A stretch of 11,618 nt of DNA from DATKYK01 sp034430255 (GCA_034430255.1 DAOUEU010000120.1:1-11618); one strand, 5' to 3'. Positions 1-6,500 are shown, numbered from the stretch's first letter. The notes: generated from the letters alone by a model not told the origin. Made by a program: numbers and translations.

Positions 1-47
1 GTCCGAGGCCGACTGGTCGGCCGACACTCGGCCTATTTCATTCGGAC
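1..47. repeat. GC-rich nested inverted repeats at window edge
   Basis: GTCCGA (1-6) and TCGGAC (42-47) form an outer inverted repeat. Inside, GGCCGA at 7-12 and 19-24 can pair with TCGGCC at 17-22 and 28-33, giving two hairpins (7-12/17-22 and 19-24/28-33). They share bases 19-22 and so cannot form together. No T-run follows, so this is not a standard rho-independent terminator. It adjoins the inverted copy of the repeat at 53-77 and may belong to the same element, cut by the window edge. The structure is visible in the sequence; any function is unknown. Confidence 0.5.
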
Positions 48-52
48 AGGTC

Positions 53-77
53 GGGCAACAGGCTTGGCCAGCCTACC
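53..77 (-). repeat. Dispersed 25-bp repeat, copy 1 (inverted relative to copy 2)
   Basis: These 25 bases are the exact reverse complement of 5289-5313. Read on the minus strand the copy begins GGTAGGCTGGCC and ends TTGCCC. Beyond the shared 25 bp the two copies diverge. A perfect 25-bp match between two non-coding places 5.2 kb apart is not expected by chance, so this looks like a member of a dispersed intergenic repeat family. Confidence 0.75.
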
Positions 78-142
78 CCCGGACCCCGCTTTAGGAATTA
101 GTGTTGAGGAACCACCGTTCATCTGGGCTCGAACACAGGCGC

Positions 143-171
143 TAGAAATATCACCCTCGTCGGTTTATAAT
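143..171 (+). promoter_or_regulatory. Candidate sigma-70 promoter for the M20 operon
   Basis: A perfect -10 hexamer TATAAT (166-171) lies 17 bp after a weak -35, TAGAAA (143-148, 4 of 6 consensus bases). It would start transcription near 178 and give a leader of about 90 bases before the first gene. A CGCTAG direct repeat (140-145 and 175-180) brackets the site and could be an operator or chance. The -35 is poor, so the call is tentative. Confidence 0.4.
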
Positions 172-267
172 AATCGCTAGCGACATTTTGTTCCCAGCGC
201 TCCGTTATAAAAAGCCTGGCTCTAGTTTCAACGGAGATTTCTTAAAAAGTGGGTTAAGGGTGAAAAA

Positions 268-1434
268 TTGGCTATGGAGAAGCTGAAAGCGCTTACTATC
301 GAGGGGGTGGATGCCCGCCGGGAGGAGCTTATCGAGCTGAGCCTGAGGATTCACCGTAACCCAGAGCTGGGCTTCCAGGAGGTAAAGGCATCGGGTTGGC
401 TTACCGAATACCTGGAAAGAAACGCTTTCGAGGTCGAAAGGGGGATTTGCCAGTTGCCAACCGCCTTTCGCGGGAGATATGGCTCGGGTAAACCGACCAT
501 CGCCCTTCTTGCCGAATACGATGCACTGCCAGAGGTGGGACATGCCTGTGGACACAATATAATCGCTACCGCTGCAGTGGGCGCTGCCGTTGCCCTGAAG
601 GGTATGATCGACCAGGCAGGGGGTAGCGTGGTTGTTATCGGAACACCCGCCGAGGAGCTATACGGTGGCAAGGTTCTCATGGCGGAACGGGGCGCCTTTG
701 ACGATATAGATGCCGCCATGATCGTGCACCCCAGCGTGGTGGACATGGTAAGCATCCAGGCACTTGCCTGTATCGGTCTGGAGGTGGAGTTCAGGGGCAA
801 AGCGGCCCACGCCGCCGCCTTTCCCCAAGAAGGGGTCAATGCCCTGGAGGCGATGATCCAGGCCTTTAACGGGATCAATTCCCTCAGGCAGCATATCAGG
901 GAGAGGGCACGCATCCACGGCATCATCACCCGTGGCGGCGATGCAGCAAACGTCGTGCCAGCCTATACCGCGGGGAGCTTCCTGGTAAGAGCCGTGGATG
1001 AGGCCTACCTTGATGAACTCAAGCGTAAAGTGCTAAACTGTTTTAAGGCAGCAGCCCTGGCTACAGGAGCTAGCCTGGAGTATAAGTGGACAACATACTA
1101 TGCCCCGCTCAATACCAACTCTGTCCTGGCAGAGGTTTTCACCCGGAATATGGAGGCCCTGGGGCGTAATCTAGCCCCCGACCTAGAGAGAGCGCTTGGT
1201 TCAAGCGATGTGGGAAATGTAAGCCTGCTGGTGCCTACCATTCACCCCATGGTAAGAATAGCCCCACTGGACGTCTTGCCCCACTCCCCGGAGTTCGCAG
1301 CGGCGGCAGCCTCGGAGGAGGGAAATCGCGGTCTCATCGATGGGGCAAAGGCACTGGCGGCGACGGTGGTGGACCTGGTTACCCAATCGGGTATAATGGA
1401 CCGGATCAAGGAGGAGTTTCTTGCCACCAGGTAA
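268..1434 (+). CDS. M20 family metallo-amidohydrolase (M20D, AbgB/PM20D2-like)
   Basis: The product is a 388-residue zinc-dependent peptidase/amidohydrolase, probably cytoplasmic, hydrolysing an amide bond in an N-acyl amino acid, aminobenzoyl-glutamate-like compound or dipeptide. The substrate cannot be read from sequence. The metal-site signature AEYDALPEVGHACGHN (82-97) carries the M20D Cys93 and His95. The catalytic PAEE (127-130), His154 in VHP, the lid/dimerisation domain opening GKAAHAA (178-184), and a late His339 in LPHSPE are all in place, so it looks intact and active. No signal peptide is visible. The TTG start at 268 is chosen because AAGGG (256-260) lies upstream at suitable spacing; ATG at 274 is the alternative. 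The 3' end overlaps the activase gene by 14 bases, implying coupled translation. The family is certain; the specific substrate is not. Confidence 0.88.
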   Translation: MAMEKLKALTIEGVDARREELIELSLRIHRNPELGFQEVKASGWLTEYLERNAFEVERGICQLPTAFRGRYGSGKPTIALLAEYDALPEVGHACGHNIIATAAVGAAVALKGMIDQAGGSVVVIGTPAEELYGGKVLMAERGAFDDIDAAMIVHPSVVDMVSIQALACIGLEVEFRGKAAHAAAFPQEGVNALEAMIQAFNGINSLRQHIRERARIHGIITRGGDAANVVPAYTAGSFLVRAVDEAYLDELKRKVLNCFKAAALATGASLEYKWTTYYAPLNTNSVLAEVFTRNMEALGRNLAPDLERALGSSDVGNVSLLVPTIHPMVRIAPLDVLPHSPEFAAAAASEEGNRGLIDGAKALAATVVDLVTQSGIMDRIKEEFLATR

Positions 1435-2395
1435 CGGGATATACCTCGGCATCGATGTGGGATCGGTAACCACCAAGTTTGCCGCGCTCGATGAACAGGA
1501 CCGGCTGGTTACCTCCCTCTATCTGCGAACCCAGGGCAGGCCCATTGCCATGATCCAGCAGGGGCTTAGGGAGCTGGCGAAAAAGCTACCTCCAGGGGTA
1601 CAGATAAAAGGCGTAGGCACCACCGGGAGCGCACGCTACCTGGCGGGGGTCATATTGAGCGCCGATGTGGTCAAGAACGAGATAACCGCCCAAGCGGTGT
1701 CAGCCCTCCACTTCGTCCCCGATGTGAAGACGGTTATCGAGATCGGGGGGCAGGACTCAAAGATGATTGTTATTAGAGATGGTCTGGTTAGCCAATTTGG
1801 GATGAACACCGTTTGCGCTGCGGGTACGGGAAGCTTCCTGGACCAGCAGGCACAGCGCCTGAATATGCCCATCGAGGATTTCGGCCGGGAGGCACTTAAG
1901 AGCAAGAAACCGGTTAGCATCACCGGTAGGTGCACCGTCTTTGCCGAGTCGGATATGATTCACAAGCAGCAAATGGGGCACAGCATCGCCGATATTGCCT
2001 ACGGACTCTGCCTGGCCCTGGCACGTAATTTCCTTAACAATGTCGGCCTGGGGATGGAGACTCGGCCTCCCATCGTGTTTCAGGGGGGTGTCGCCTTCAA
2101 CCGGGGCATGGTGAGGGCTTTTGAGGAAGCCCTGGGCACCGGGGTGATTGTGCCACCCCACCATGAGGTGATGGGGGCTATCGGGGCGGCGCTTCTTACC
2201 CATGAGGAGATGTCGATCGGGGGCAACGGGACGAGCTTCAGCGGTTTCGCCGCTGCAGAAGCCGATTTTAGTACCTCCTCCTTCGAATGCAAGGCCTGCA
2301 CCGGTGTATGCGAGATCTCCCAGGTCTTCAGGGACGGAAAGGTGCTTGCCAGATGGGGTGGGCGATGCGACCTGTGGGAAGGCATGAGGACTTGA
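1421..2395 (+). CDS. Acyl-CoA dehydratase activase (HgdC/BadF-type ATPase)
   Basis: This is an ASKHA-fold ATPase of the BadF/BadG/HgdC family. Such proteins use ATP and a [4Fe-4S] cluster bridging two subunits to inject a high-energy electron into 2-hydroxyacyl-CoA dehydratases or benzoyl-CoA reductase. Visible motifs are phosphate-1 GIDVGSVTTK (10-19), GGQDSK (109-114), and CAAGTGSFLDQQ with Cys132. A second cluster cysteine is Cys171 in GRCTVFAESDM. Both cluster ligands are therefore present. At 324 residues it is longer than the minimal activase of about 260. The C-terminal tail adds Cys290, Cys293 and Cys297 plus Cys316 in GGRCD, a pattern known from larger activase relatives. The TTG start follows AAGGAGG (1408-1414) and lies inside the upstream gene. 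The stop falls one base before plsX. No dehydratase subunits are in the window, so its partner is unknown. Confidence 0.87.
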   Translation: MPPGNGIYLGIDVGSVTTKFAALDEQDRLVTSLYLRTQGRPIAMIQQGLRELAKKLPPGVQIKGVGTTGSARYLAGVILSADVVKNEITAQAVSALHFVPDVKTVIEIGGQDSKMIVIRDGLVSQFGMNTVCAAGTGSFLDQQAQRLNMPIEDFGREALKSKKPVSITGRCTVFAESDMIHKQQMGHSIADIAYGLCLALARNFLNNVGLGMETRPPIVFQGGVAFNRGMVRAFEEALGTGVIVPPHHEVMGAIGAALLTHEEMSIGGNGTSFSGFAAAEADFSTSSFECKACTGVCEISQVFRDGKVLARWGGRCDLWEGMRT

Positions 2396-2396
2396 G

Positions 2397-3371
2397 ATGA
2401 GAATCGCCCTAGATGCCATGGGTGGAGAAAATGCTCCCCGTGAGGTGGTACGGGGAGCGGTGGCGGCAGCCCGAGAGCAGGGCGTTGAGGTAGTTCTGGT
2501 AGGCAAGCGTAGCGCTATCGAGGCGGAGATGGGAAACCATCGCTCCAATATCTCCATTGTAGATGCCAGCGAGGTGGTGGAGTTCGCCGATCGCCCCGCT
2601 CAGGCGGTACGCCATAAGCAGGATTCATCCATTGTGGTGGGCATGAACCTTCTGATAAAAGGCGAGGCATCCGCCTTCGTCTCGGCGGGCAGTACCGGGG
2701 CGGTGATGGCCGCCGCCACGCTTATGCTGAAGCGTATCAAGGGGATTGAGCGTCCCGCTTTGGGCTTCCTCTTTGTCCTCCCCTGGCACTCCGTGCTCCT
2801 CATCGATGTGGGAGCCAACGCCGACTGCAAGCCGAGCCAGATGATACAGTTTGCGAAAATGGGAAGCGTTTATATGGAAAGGATCTTCGGGCTATCGCGC
2901 CCCAGGATTGGACTCCTCTCTAACGGGGAGGAAGAGACCAAGGGGAACCTTCTGGTGAACGAGACCCACCGGCTGCTGAAGGACACCGGACTTAACTTTA
3001 TAGGGAATGTGGAGGGAAATGATATACCCCGCAGTATCGCCGACGTTATCGTCACCGATGGTTTCACCGGCAATGTGGTGCTCAAGACTGGCGAGGGGAT
3101 CGGTGAGATGGTACTCGAGTTGCTGCATCATGCGGTCATGCGACGCTTCCACATCAAGGCGATCGGCTTTACGCTGAAGCGTACACTGCGCAGCGCCATC
3201 CAGTCCCTGGACTACGCCGAGCACGGTGGGGTGCCCCTCCTAGGGGTAAACGGTAATGTGATCATCGCCCATGGGCACAGCGAGGCCAAGGCGATTAAGA
3301 ACGCCGTCTTTATTGCTAAAAGGTCGGTGGAACAGGACGTGGTGGAAGCAATAAAGACGGGGGTTAGCTAA
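2397..3371 (+). CDS. plsX: Phosphate acyltransferase PlsX
   Basis: PlsX converts acyl-ACP and phosphate to acyl-phosphate, the donor used by PlsY to begin phospholipid synthesis; it is a peripheral membrane enzyme. The 324-residue product is close to the usual length. It begins with the family signature IALDAMGGENAP (3-14) and has SAGSTGA (96-102), IDVGANADCKP (136-146), LLSNGEEETKGN (173-184), VTDGFTGNVVLKTGEG (219-234) and the terminal GGVPLLGVNG (277-286). All of these are characteristic, and nothing appears broken. The ATG start lies one base after the activase stop, with a GAGGA motif just upstream, so translation is probably coupled. Unusually, it is separated from its common partners rpmF, fabD and acpP, which lie on the opposite strand about 2.3 kb downstream. 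Confidence 0.95.
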   Translation: MRIALDAMGGENAPREVVRGAVAAAREQGVEVVLVGKRSAIEAEMGNHRSNISIVDASEVVEFADRPAQAVRHKQDSSIVVGMNLLIKGEASAFVSAGSTGAVMAAATLMLKRIKGIERPALGFLFVLPWHSVLLIDVGANADCKPSQMIQFAKMGSVYMERIFGLSRPRIGLLSNGEEETKGNLLVNETHRLLKDTGLNFIGNVEGNDIPRSIADVIVTDGFTGNVVLKTGEGIGEMVLELLHHAVMRRFHIKAIGFTLKRTLRSAIQSLDYAEHGGVPLLGVNGNVIIAHGHSEAKAIKNAVFIAKRSVEQDVVEAIKTGVS

Positions 3372-3386
3372 CGGAAAGGGGTAATC

Positions 3387-3713
3387 ATGGAAAAACCAGT
3401 CGAAGTCGATGACAACACCTTCGACCAGAGTGTGCTTCAGGCAAAAACGCCGATGCTGGTGGACTTCTGGGCACCCTGGTGCGCCCCATGTAAAGCGGTG
3501 GCCCCCATACTGGACGACCTGGCAGAGGAGTACAAGGGGCGGCTAGGCATCGCCAGGCTCAATGTGGATGAGGGTCCACGAAGTGCCACCAAGTACGGCA
3601 TTTCCGCCATTCCAACCATGCTCCTTTTTAAGGATGGCAAGCCGGCAGGTCAGATAGTGGGCTTCAGACCCAAAGCCGAGCTCAAGAAGGCTTTGGACGA
3701 AATACTCACCTGA
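3387..3713 (+). CDS. trxA: Thioredoxin
   Basis: A 108-residue single-domain thioredoxin, the usual size, reducing protein disulfides in the cytoplasm. The active site is WCAPCK (31-36) within VDFWAPWCAPCK, where the commonest form is WCGPCK; Ala at that position occurs in many bacterial thioredoxins and should be active. The cis-proline is in AIPTMLLF (Pro76), and the C-terminal GFRPKAEL resembles the usual GFxxKxxL. There is no signal peptide, so it is not an exported TlpA-type protein. The ATG follows AAAGGGG (3375-3381) and lies 15 bases after plsX. The thioredoxin reductase gene comes next, giving a complete reducing pair. Confidence 0.95.
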   Translation: MEKPVEVDDNTFDQSVLQAKTPMLVDFWAPWCAPCKAVAPILDDLAEEYKGRLGIARLNVDEGPRSATKYGISAIPTMLLFKDGKPAGQIVGFRPKAELKKALDEILT

Positions 3714-3755
3714 TGCCAGAGGGAAATGGCGGCTCAAGCACCAATTAGTTACACC

Positions 3756-3772
3756 AAAGGGAGTTAGCTACG
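3756..3772 (+). promoter_or_regulatory. Ribosome binding site and ACG codon: probable real start of trxB
   Basis: AAAGGGAG (3756-3763) is a good Shine-Dalgarno site 6 bases before an in-frame ACG (3770-3772). From the in-frame stop TAG (3746-3748) to GTG at 3788 the frame contains no ATG, GTG, TTG, CTG or ATH codon. Starting at ACG would add six residues and give M-D-R-A-Y-D-V-I-I-V-G-G-G, the N-terminus expected of thioredoxin reductases. The acyl-CoA dehydrogenase gene has nearly the same context, AAAGGAGAGTTAGC before its TTG. Either ACG is used as a start or the base is a sequence error. Confidence 0.5.
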
Positions 3773-3787
3773 GACAGAGCCTATGAT

Positions 3788-4693
3788 GTGATCATTGTCG
3801 GGGGCGGGCCGGCGGGGTTGACCGCTGGGCTATATGCCTCACGGGCCAGGTTGCACAGCCTGCTGATCGAAAAGGTGATCTTTGGCGGTCAGATCACCAA
3901 TGCCCCGCATGTGGAGAACTACCCCGGCTTCCCCGAAGGTATATCCGGGCTGGAGCTGGGCGAGCTCATGCACCGGCAGGCGATACAACATGGTCTGGAG
4001 ACCATCACCGCCGAGGTGCACCGGATCGGGCGTGAGGGCGGTGGAAACACAATCGAAACCACCGAGGGCGATTTTACCGCAAGGGCGGTGATAGTCGCCG
4101 CAGGTGCGGAACTTAAAAGGCTGGGGGTCGCCGGGGAGGAACAGCTCTCGGGCAGAGGGGTCTCCTATTGTGCCACCTGCGATGGCCCCTTCTTCAAGGA
4201 TGGGGTGGTAGCGGTAATAGGTGGCGGGGACTCAGCGGTGGAGGAAGGGCTGGTGCTCACGAGATTCGCCTCCAGGGTAATCCTGATTCACCGCCGCGAT
4301 CGGCTCCGCGCCTCAAGGCTGCTCCAGGAGAGAGCCTTCGCCAGTAAGAAAATGACCTTCCTCTGGGACAGCGTGGTAGACGAGATCCTGGGCAATGACC
4401 GGGTCACCGGGCTCGCCGTGCGTAACGTAAAAACCGGAGATTGCTCCAGACTGGATATATCCGGGGCCTTTATCTACGTGGGACAAAGCCCCAACACAGA
4501 ATGCCTGGGGGATCTCATCAAACTGGACGAAGAGGGGCGCATTCCCACCGACGGGCGGCTGGAAACGGAGATAGGGGGTATCTTTGCTGCGGGCGATATC
4601 CGTCAAAGCTCAGCACGACAGGCTATCACCGCCGCCGGGGATGGGGCTACCGCTGCCCTCTCAGCAGATAAATTCCTTGCCGAACAGAAATAA
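3788..4693 (+). CDS. trxB: Thioredoxin reductase (NADPH, FAD)
   Basis: A low-molecular-weight flavoprotein that passes electrons from NADPH through FAD and a redox disulfide to thioredoxin. Counting from GTG 3788 (301 residues), the FAD-binding GGGPAG is at 5-10. The redox-active CATC (128-131) sits in GVSYCATCDGPFF. The NADPH Rossmann motif is GGGDSAVEEG (145-154). HRRDRLRA (168-175) is the usual 2'-phosphate-recognition loop and indicates NADPH. The FAD-closing GIFAAGDIRQ (264-273) is followed by RQAITAAGDGATAA. The coordinates use the first standard start codon, but this clips the beta-strand just before GGGPAG and has no ribosome binding site; translation more likely starts at ACG 3770, giving 307 residues. 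It lies directly after trxA, so the two probably work and are transcribed together. Confidence 0.93.
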   Translation: MIIVGGGPAGLTAGLYASRARLHSLLIEKVIFGGQITNAPHVENYPGFPEGISGLELGELMHRQAIQHGLETITAEVHRIGREGGGNTIETTEGDFTARAVIVAAGAELKRLGVAGEEQLSGRGVSYCATCDGPFFKDGVVAVIGGGDSAVEEGLVLTRFASRVILIHRRDRLRASRLLQERAFASKKMTFLWDSVVDEILGNDRVTGLAVRNVKTGDCSRLDISGAFIYVGQSPNTECLGDLIKLDEEGRIPTDGRLETEIGGIFAAGDIRQSSARQAITAAGDGATAALSADKFLAEQK

Positions 4694-5288
4694 TCCTTTC
4701 ACTTCTCATAGTACGTACCCCTCTACTTAAGAAAGAAGATAAAAGCTGCACCGCTTTCATTCCCTATCCATCCTCCCCTGCTACTATTTACCTTACGGCT
4801 GTTGTCCCTTAACCTATGCCCCACGGCCATAATAAGCCCCAACGGGTATAGGCAGTCAGAATTTAGGCCACAGACGTGGAAGACATCGCGCTTTACCAGA
4901 TACACATAACTGATCTACGAAGATTCTCTTCAGCACCTCTAAGACAGTGCTTCACCAGAGAGTCGGGCAATCGCAGTGGATAAAATCCAGTTTTTAAATC
5001 TGGGCGAATTCTCGCCACTAGAAGTATTGCCGCGTCGTTACTTCATATATTGGCCGCCCCAGGAGGTACTCTGTTAATACAACCTTTAGCGACATGATAT
5101 CGCGTCCACCCACGGCGGTATGCTCCATGCTATTGTATCCGACGTAGGCAATGTTAGAGAATGTAAAGATAATTGTAAGCGTTAAATTCTTTAAATTTGG
5201 TGCGTTTTAAGGGAGTCTGGAGCGATGGCGCGGGCATAAAGTATTCCCCACTGAGACCCAACATCCGCCGCGTGACCTCGATACGCCT

Positions 5289-5342
5289 GGTAGGCTGGCC
5301 AAGCCTGTTGCCCAACTTGATCGGGCAATCGGCCAGCCTACC
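5289..5342. repeat. Two-part hairpin containing copy 2 of the 25-bp repeat
   Basis: Outer 12-bp arms GGTAGGCTGGCC (5289-5300) and GGCCAGCCTACC (5331-5342) are perfectly complementary. An inner stem pairs TTGCCC (5308-5313) with GGGCAA (5323-5328) around a 9-base loop, leaving an asymmetric bulge between the stems. Bases 5289-5313 match the reverse complement of 53-77 exactly. There is no T-run, so terminator function is doubtful, though lying between convergent operons it could act as a 3'-end structure for either transcript. It is more likely a dispersed palindromic element. Confidence 0.7.
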
Positions 5343-5344
5343 CA

Positions 5345-5418
5345 TTTTCATGCCGAACCTGTTTCAGCATCCCCTAATGATGATTTTATTTGTGCCGACT
5401 ACGGCTCGCAATGACATA
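5345..5418. repeat. Probable remnants of dispersed intergenic repeats
   Basis: CATGCCGAACCTGTTTCAGC (5350-5369) and GGCTCGCAATGACAT (5403-5417) resemble, from memory, the arms of palindromic intergenic repeats common in many bacterial genomes (forms like GAACTTGTTTCAG and TCATTGCGAGC). Here each appears as a single arm without its partner, suggesting decay. This rests on recollection of such motifs, not on other copies in this window. Confidence 0.35.
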
Positions 5419-5450
5419 GGGATATAAGCAACCCTCATGGGGGAATTGAA

Positions 5451-5501
5451 ATGCCGCACCACCTCCATCACCACCATAATACCCGTTTTCATCATCGGTA
5501 G
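5451..5501 (+). other. Histidine-rich 16-codon frame flanked by an inverted repeat
   Basis: ATG 5451 to TAG 5499 encodes MPHHLHHHHNTRFHHR, eight His in 16 residues, after a G-rich stretch GGGGGAA (5439-5445). Its first seven bases ATGCCGC (5451-5457) are complementary to GCGGCAT (5514-5520), so the start codon could be held in a hairpin. It superficially resembles a histidine-operon leader peptide, but no his gene lies downstream and the next gene is on the other strand. Chance low-complexity sequence is the simplest explanation. Confidence 0.2.
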
Positions 5502-5685
5502 TGACGTTGGCAAGCGGCATGATATATTACGAGGTACGTTTTTCTGAAGTTCTACACCGAGGTATTCGCTTTTCCTGATTTCCTGATACAATCCACGTAC
5601 TGGGAAAAATTCCAGCCTAAACTATAGGAGCACCAGCAATGGCATGCTTAGGAACGGGGACGTGAGCTTAATTCAACCTGCTTAA

Positions 5686-5946
5686 CTACTCGTCCTCTAT
5701 CCCCAGCTCCTTAATATAATCGACAGCTTCCTGCACCGTCTTTATCCCCTCCGCTTCCTCGTCCGGTATCCGTATCTCCCTGCTGTCATCGCTGAACTCC
5801 TCCTCCATGGCCATAATAAGCTCCACCAGGTCCAGGGAGTCAGCGTTAAGGTCATCGACAAAGGAGACAGCGGGCTCCACCTGATTCTCCTCGACGCCTA
5901 GCTGATCGACGATGATTTTCTTCAGCCTTTCGAAGACGGTGGCCAC
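5686..5946 (-). CDS. acpP: Acyl carrier protein
   Basis: An 86-residue acidic carrier protein that holds growing acyl chains on a 4'-phosphopantetheine arm for fatty-acid synthesis and PlsX. The prosthetic-group site is DLNADSLDLVEL, with Ser37 in the DSL motif. Helix I (VFERLKKIIVDQLGV) and the terminal TVQEAVDYIKELG match the family. It is longer than the usual 77 or so residues because of an insert: between EEEF and IPDE there are eight residues (SDDSREIR) where typical ACPs have about three. The GTG start at 5946 is chosen because AAAGGGGG (plus positions 5954-5961) lies 7 bases upstream and the protein then starts MATVFERL. A GTG at 5979 would add eleven unlikely residues. It follows nusB by 4 bases and is last in its operon. 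Confidence 0.93.
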   Translation of the reverse strand: MATVFERLKKIIVDQLGVEENQVEPAVSFVDDLNADSLDLVELIMAMEEEFSDDSREIRIPDEEAEGIKTVQEAVDYIKELGIEDE

Positions 5947-5950
5947 CTTT

Positions 5951-6367
5951 TCACCCCCTTTCTCCACTTGACTGGGCACTCACCGTGCCTAAAACCCCGT
6001 TTATGAATTTCGGGGAATTGTCGCTGCCAAAGGTCTTGGCCAGCTCTACGGCCTCATTAATGGCCGCTCTTACGGGCACCTCATTATTAAACAAAATCTC
6101 GAAGATGGCAAGCCTCAGGATGTTCCTATCGATAGTCGCCAGTTGTGCCACCGGCCATGCGGGGGCATAGGTCTGAATCATGCTATCAATCCTGTCTTTG
6201 TTTGTCAACACGCCATCCACCAGTTCCCAAACAAATACCACCCCATCATCAGGCAGCGACGAGTCCGCCACCAGCCTCGATACCGCCCCCTCGATATCAT
6301 GGCCTACCGAGTCCACCTCGAATAGTGCCTGAAGCGCAATAACCCTCGCCTTTCTCCTGATACCCAT
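5951..6367 (-). CDS. nusB: Transcription antitermination factor NusB
   Basis: NusB binds boxA RNA with ribosomal protein S10 and supports antitermination and processing of rRNA transcripts. Starting at ATG 6367 the protein has 138 residues, a normal length. It begins MGIRRKARVIALQALFEVD, the typical helix I with a basic patch for boxA contact. It carries the C-terminal signature IDRNILRLAIFEIL (79-92) and PVRAAINEAVELAK.FGSDNSPKFINGVLG (98-127). The frame stays open upstream to 6442, but those 25 extra residues (MSYWRGVLGAKA...) do not resemble NusB. AGGG lies a few bases before ATG 6367. The stop overlaps the acpP ribosome binding site, implying coupled translation. A 133-base gap separates it from fabD. 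Confidence 0.93.
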   Translation of the reverse strand: MGIRRKARVIALQALFEVDSVGHDIEGAVSRLVADSSLPDDGVVFVWELVDGVLTNKDRIDSMIQTYAPAWPVAQLATIDRNILRLAIFEILFNNEVPVRAAINEAVELAKTFGSDNSPKFINGVLGTVSAQSSGERG

Positions 6368-6441
6368 CTTCGCCCTATTTATCTGCTCGCCGGACCTCTG
6401 GATACTGGCTTTGGCCCCCAGCACACCACGCCAATATGACA

Positions 6442-6483
6442 ATCGTTCTAGCAGGCATGCTCATGGCGAAATCGGTCTAGCAG
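6442..6483. repeat. Short direct repeat between fabD and nusB
   Basis: ATCGTTCTAGCAG is present at 6442-6454 and ATCGGTCTAGCAG at 6471-6483, differing at one base. They lie in the only sizeable gap inside the minus-strand operon. They could be a protein-binding site or the trace of a small duplication. With only two short copies, chance is possible. Confidence 0.3.
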
Positions 6484-6500
6484 ATAATATGAAGGGGCCT

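Larger units (their letters stand above)
4694..5685. other. Convergent intergenic region, about 1 kb, no convincing gene
   Basis: This region lies between the 3' ends of trxB and acpP. The longer open frames (minus 4723-4905, minus 5154-5351, plus 5197-5427, minus 5364-5591) have no recognisable protein motifs, and composition is more AT-rich and irregular than in the flanking genes. It holds a small perfect hairpin GGCGA-ATTC-TCGCC (5003-5016), the long hairpin at 5289-5342, and a short hairpin CTGGGAAAAATTCCAG (5600-5615). It also carries remnants resembling dispersed intergenic repeats (5345-5418) and a histidine-rich 16-codon frame (5451-5501). No clear rho-independent terminator for either flanking operon was seen. 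It probably represents accumulated repeats and decayed sequence. Confidence 0.6.

Noticed and set aside
115..140. Possible tRNA T-arm (GGGCTCGAACACAGG)
   Set aside because: The flanking bases do not form the 5-bp stem and there are no acceptor, D or anticodon arms around it.
1757..2557. A 266-codon open frame on the minus strand opposite the activase gene
   Set aside because: It lies wholly opposite strong family matches (activase and plsX), shows no protein motifs and has no ribosome binding site; it is a by-product of GC-rich codon use.
3476..3493. WCAPCK as a defective thioredoxin active site
   Set aside because: Both cysteines and the cis-proline are present, and Ala in place of Gly occurs in many functional thioredoxins.
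5197..5427. A 76-codon open frame in the convergent gap
   Set aside because: It runs through the hairpin repeat and the repeat remnants, so its sequence is explained by those; it has no family resemblance.
5364..5591. A 75-codon minus-strand frame in the convergent gap
   Set aside because: It overlaps the repeat remnants and shows no motif; its readable stretches are translations of those repeats.
5600..5615. CTGGGAAAAATTCCAG as a terminator for acpP
   Set aside because: The stem is short and interrupted, lies about 70 bases past the stop, and has no T-run after it in the minus-strand direction.
6368..6442. N-terminal extension of NusB to the upstream start at 6442
   Set aside because: The extra 25 residues do not resemble NusB, whereas ATG 6367 gives the usual N-terminus and length.
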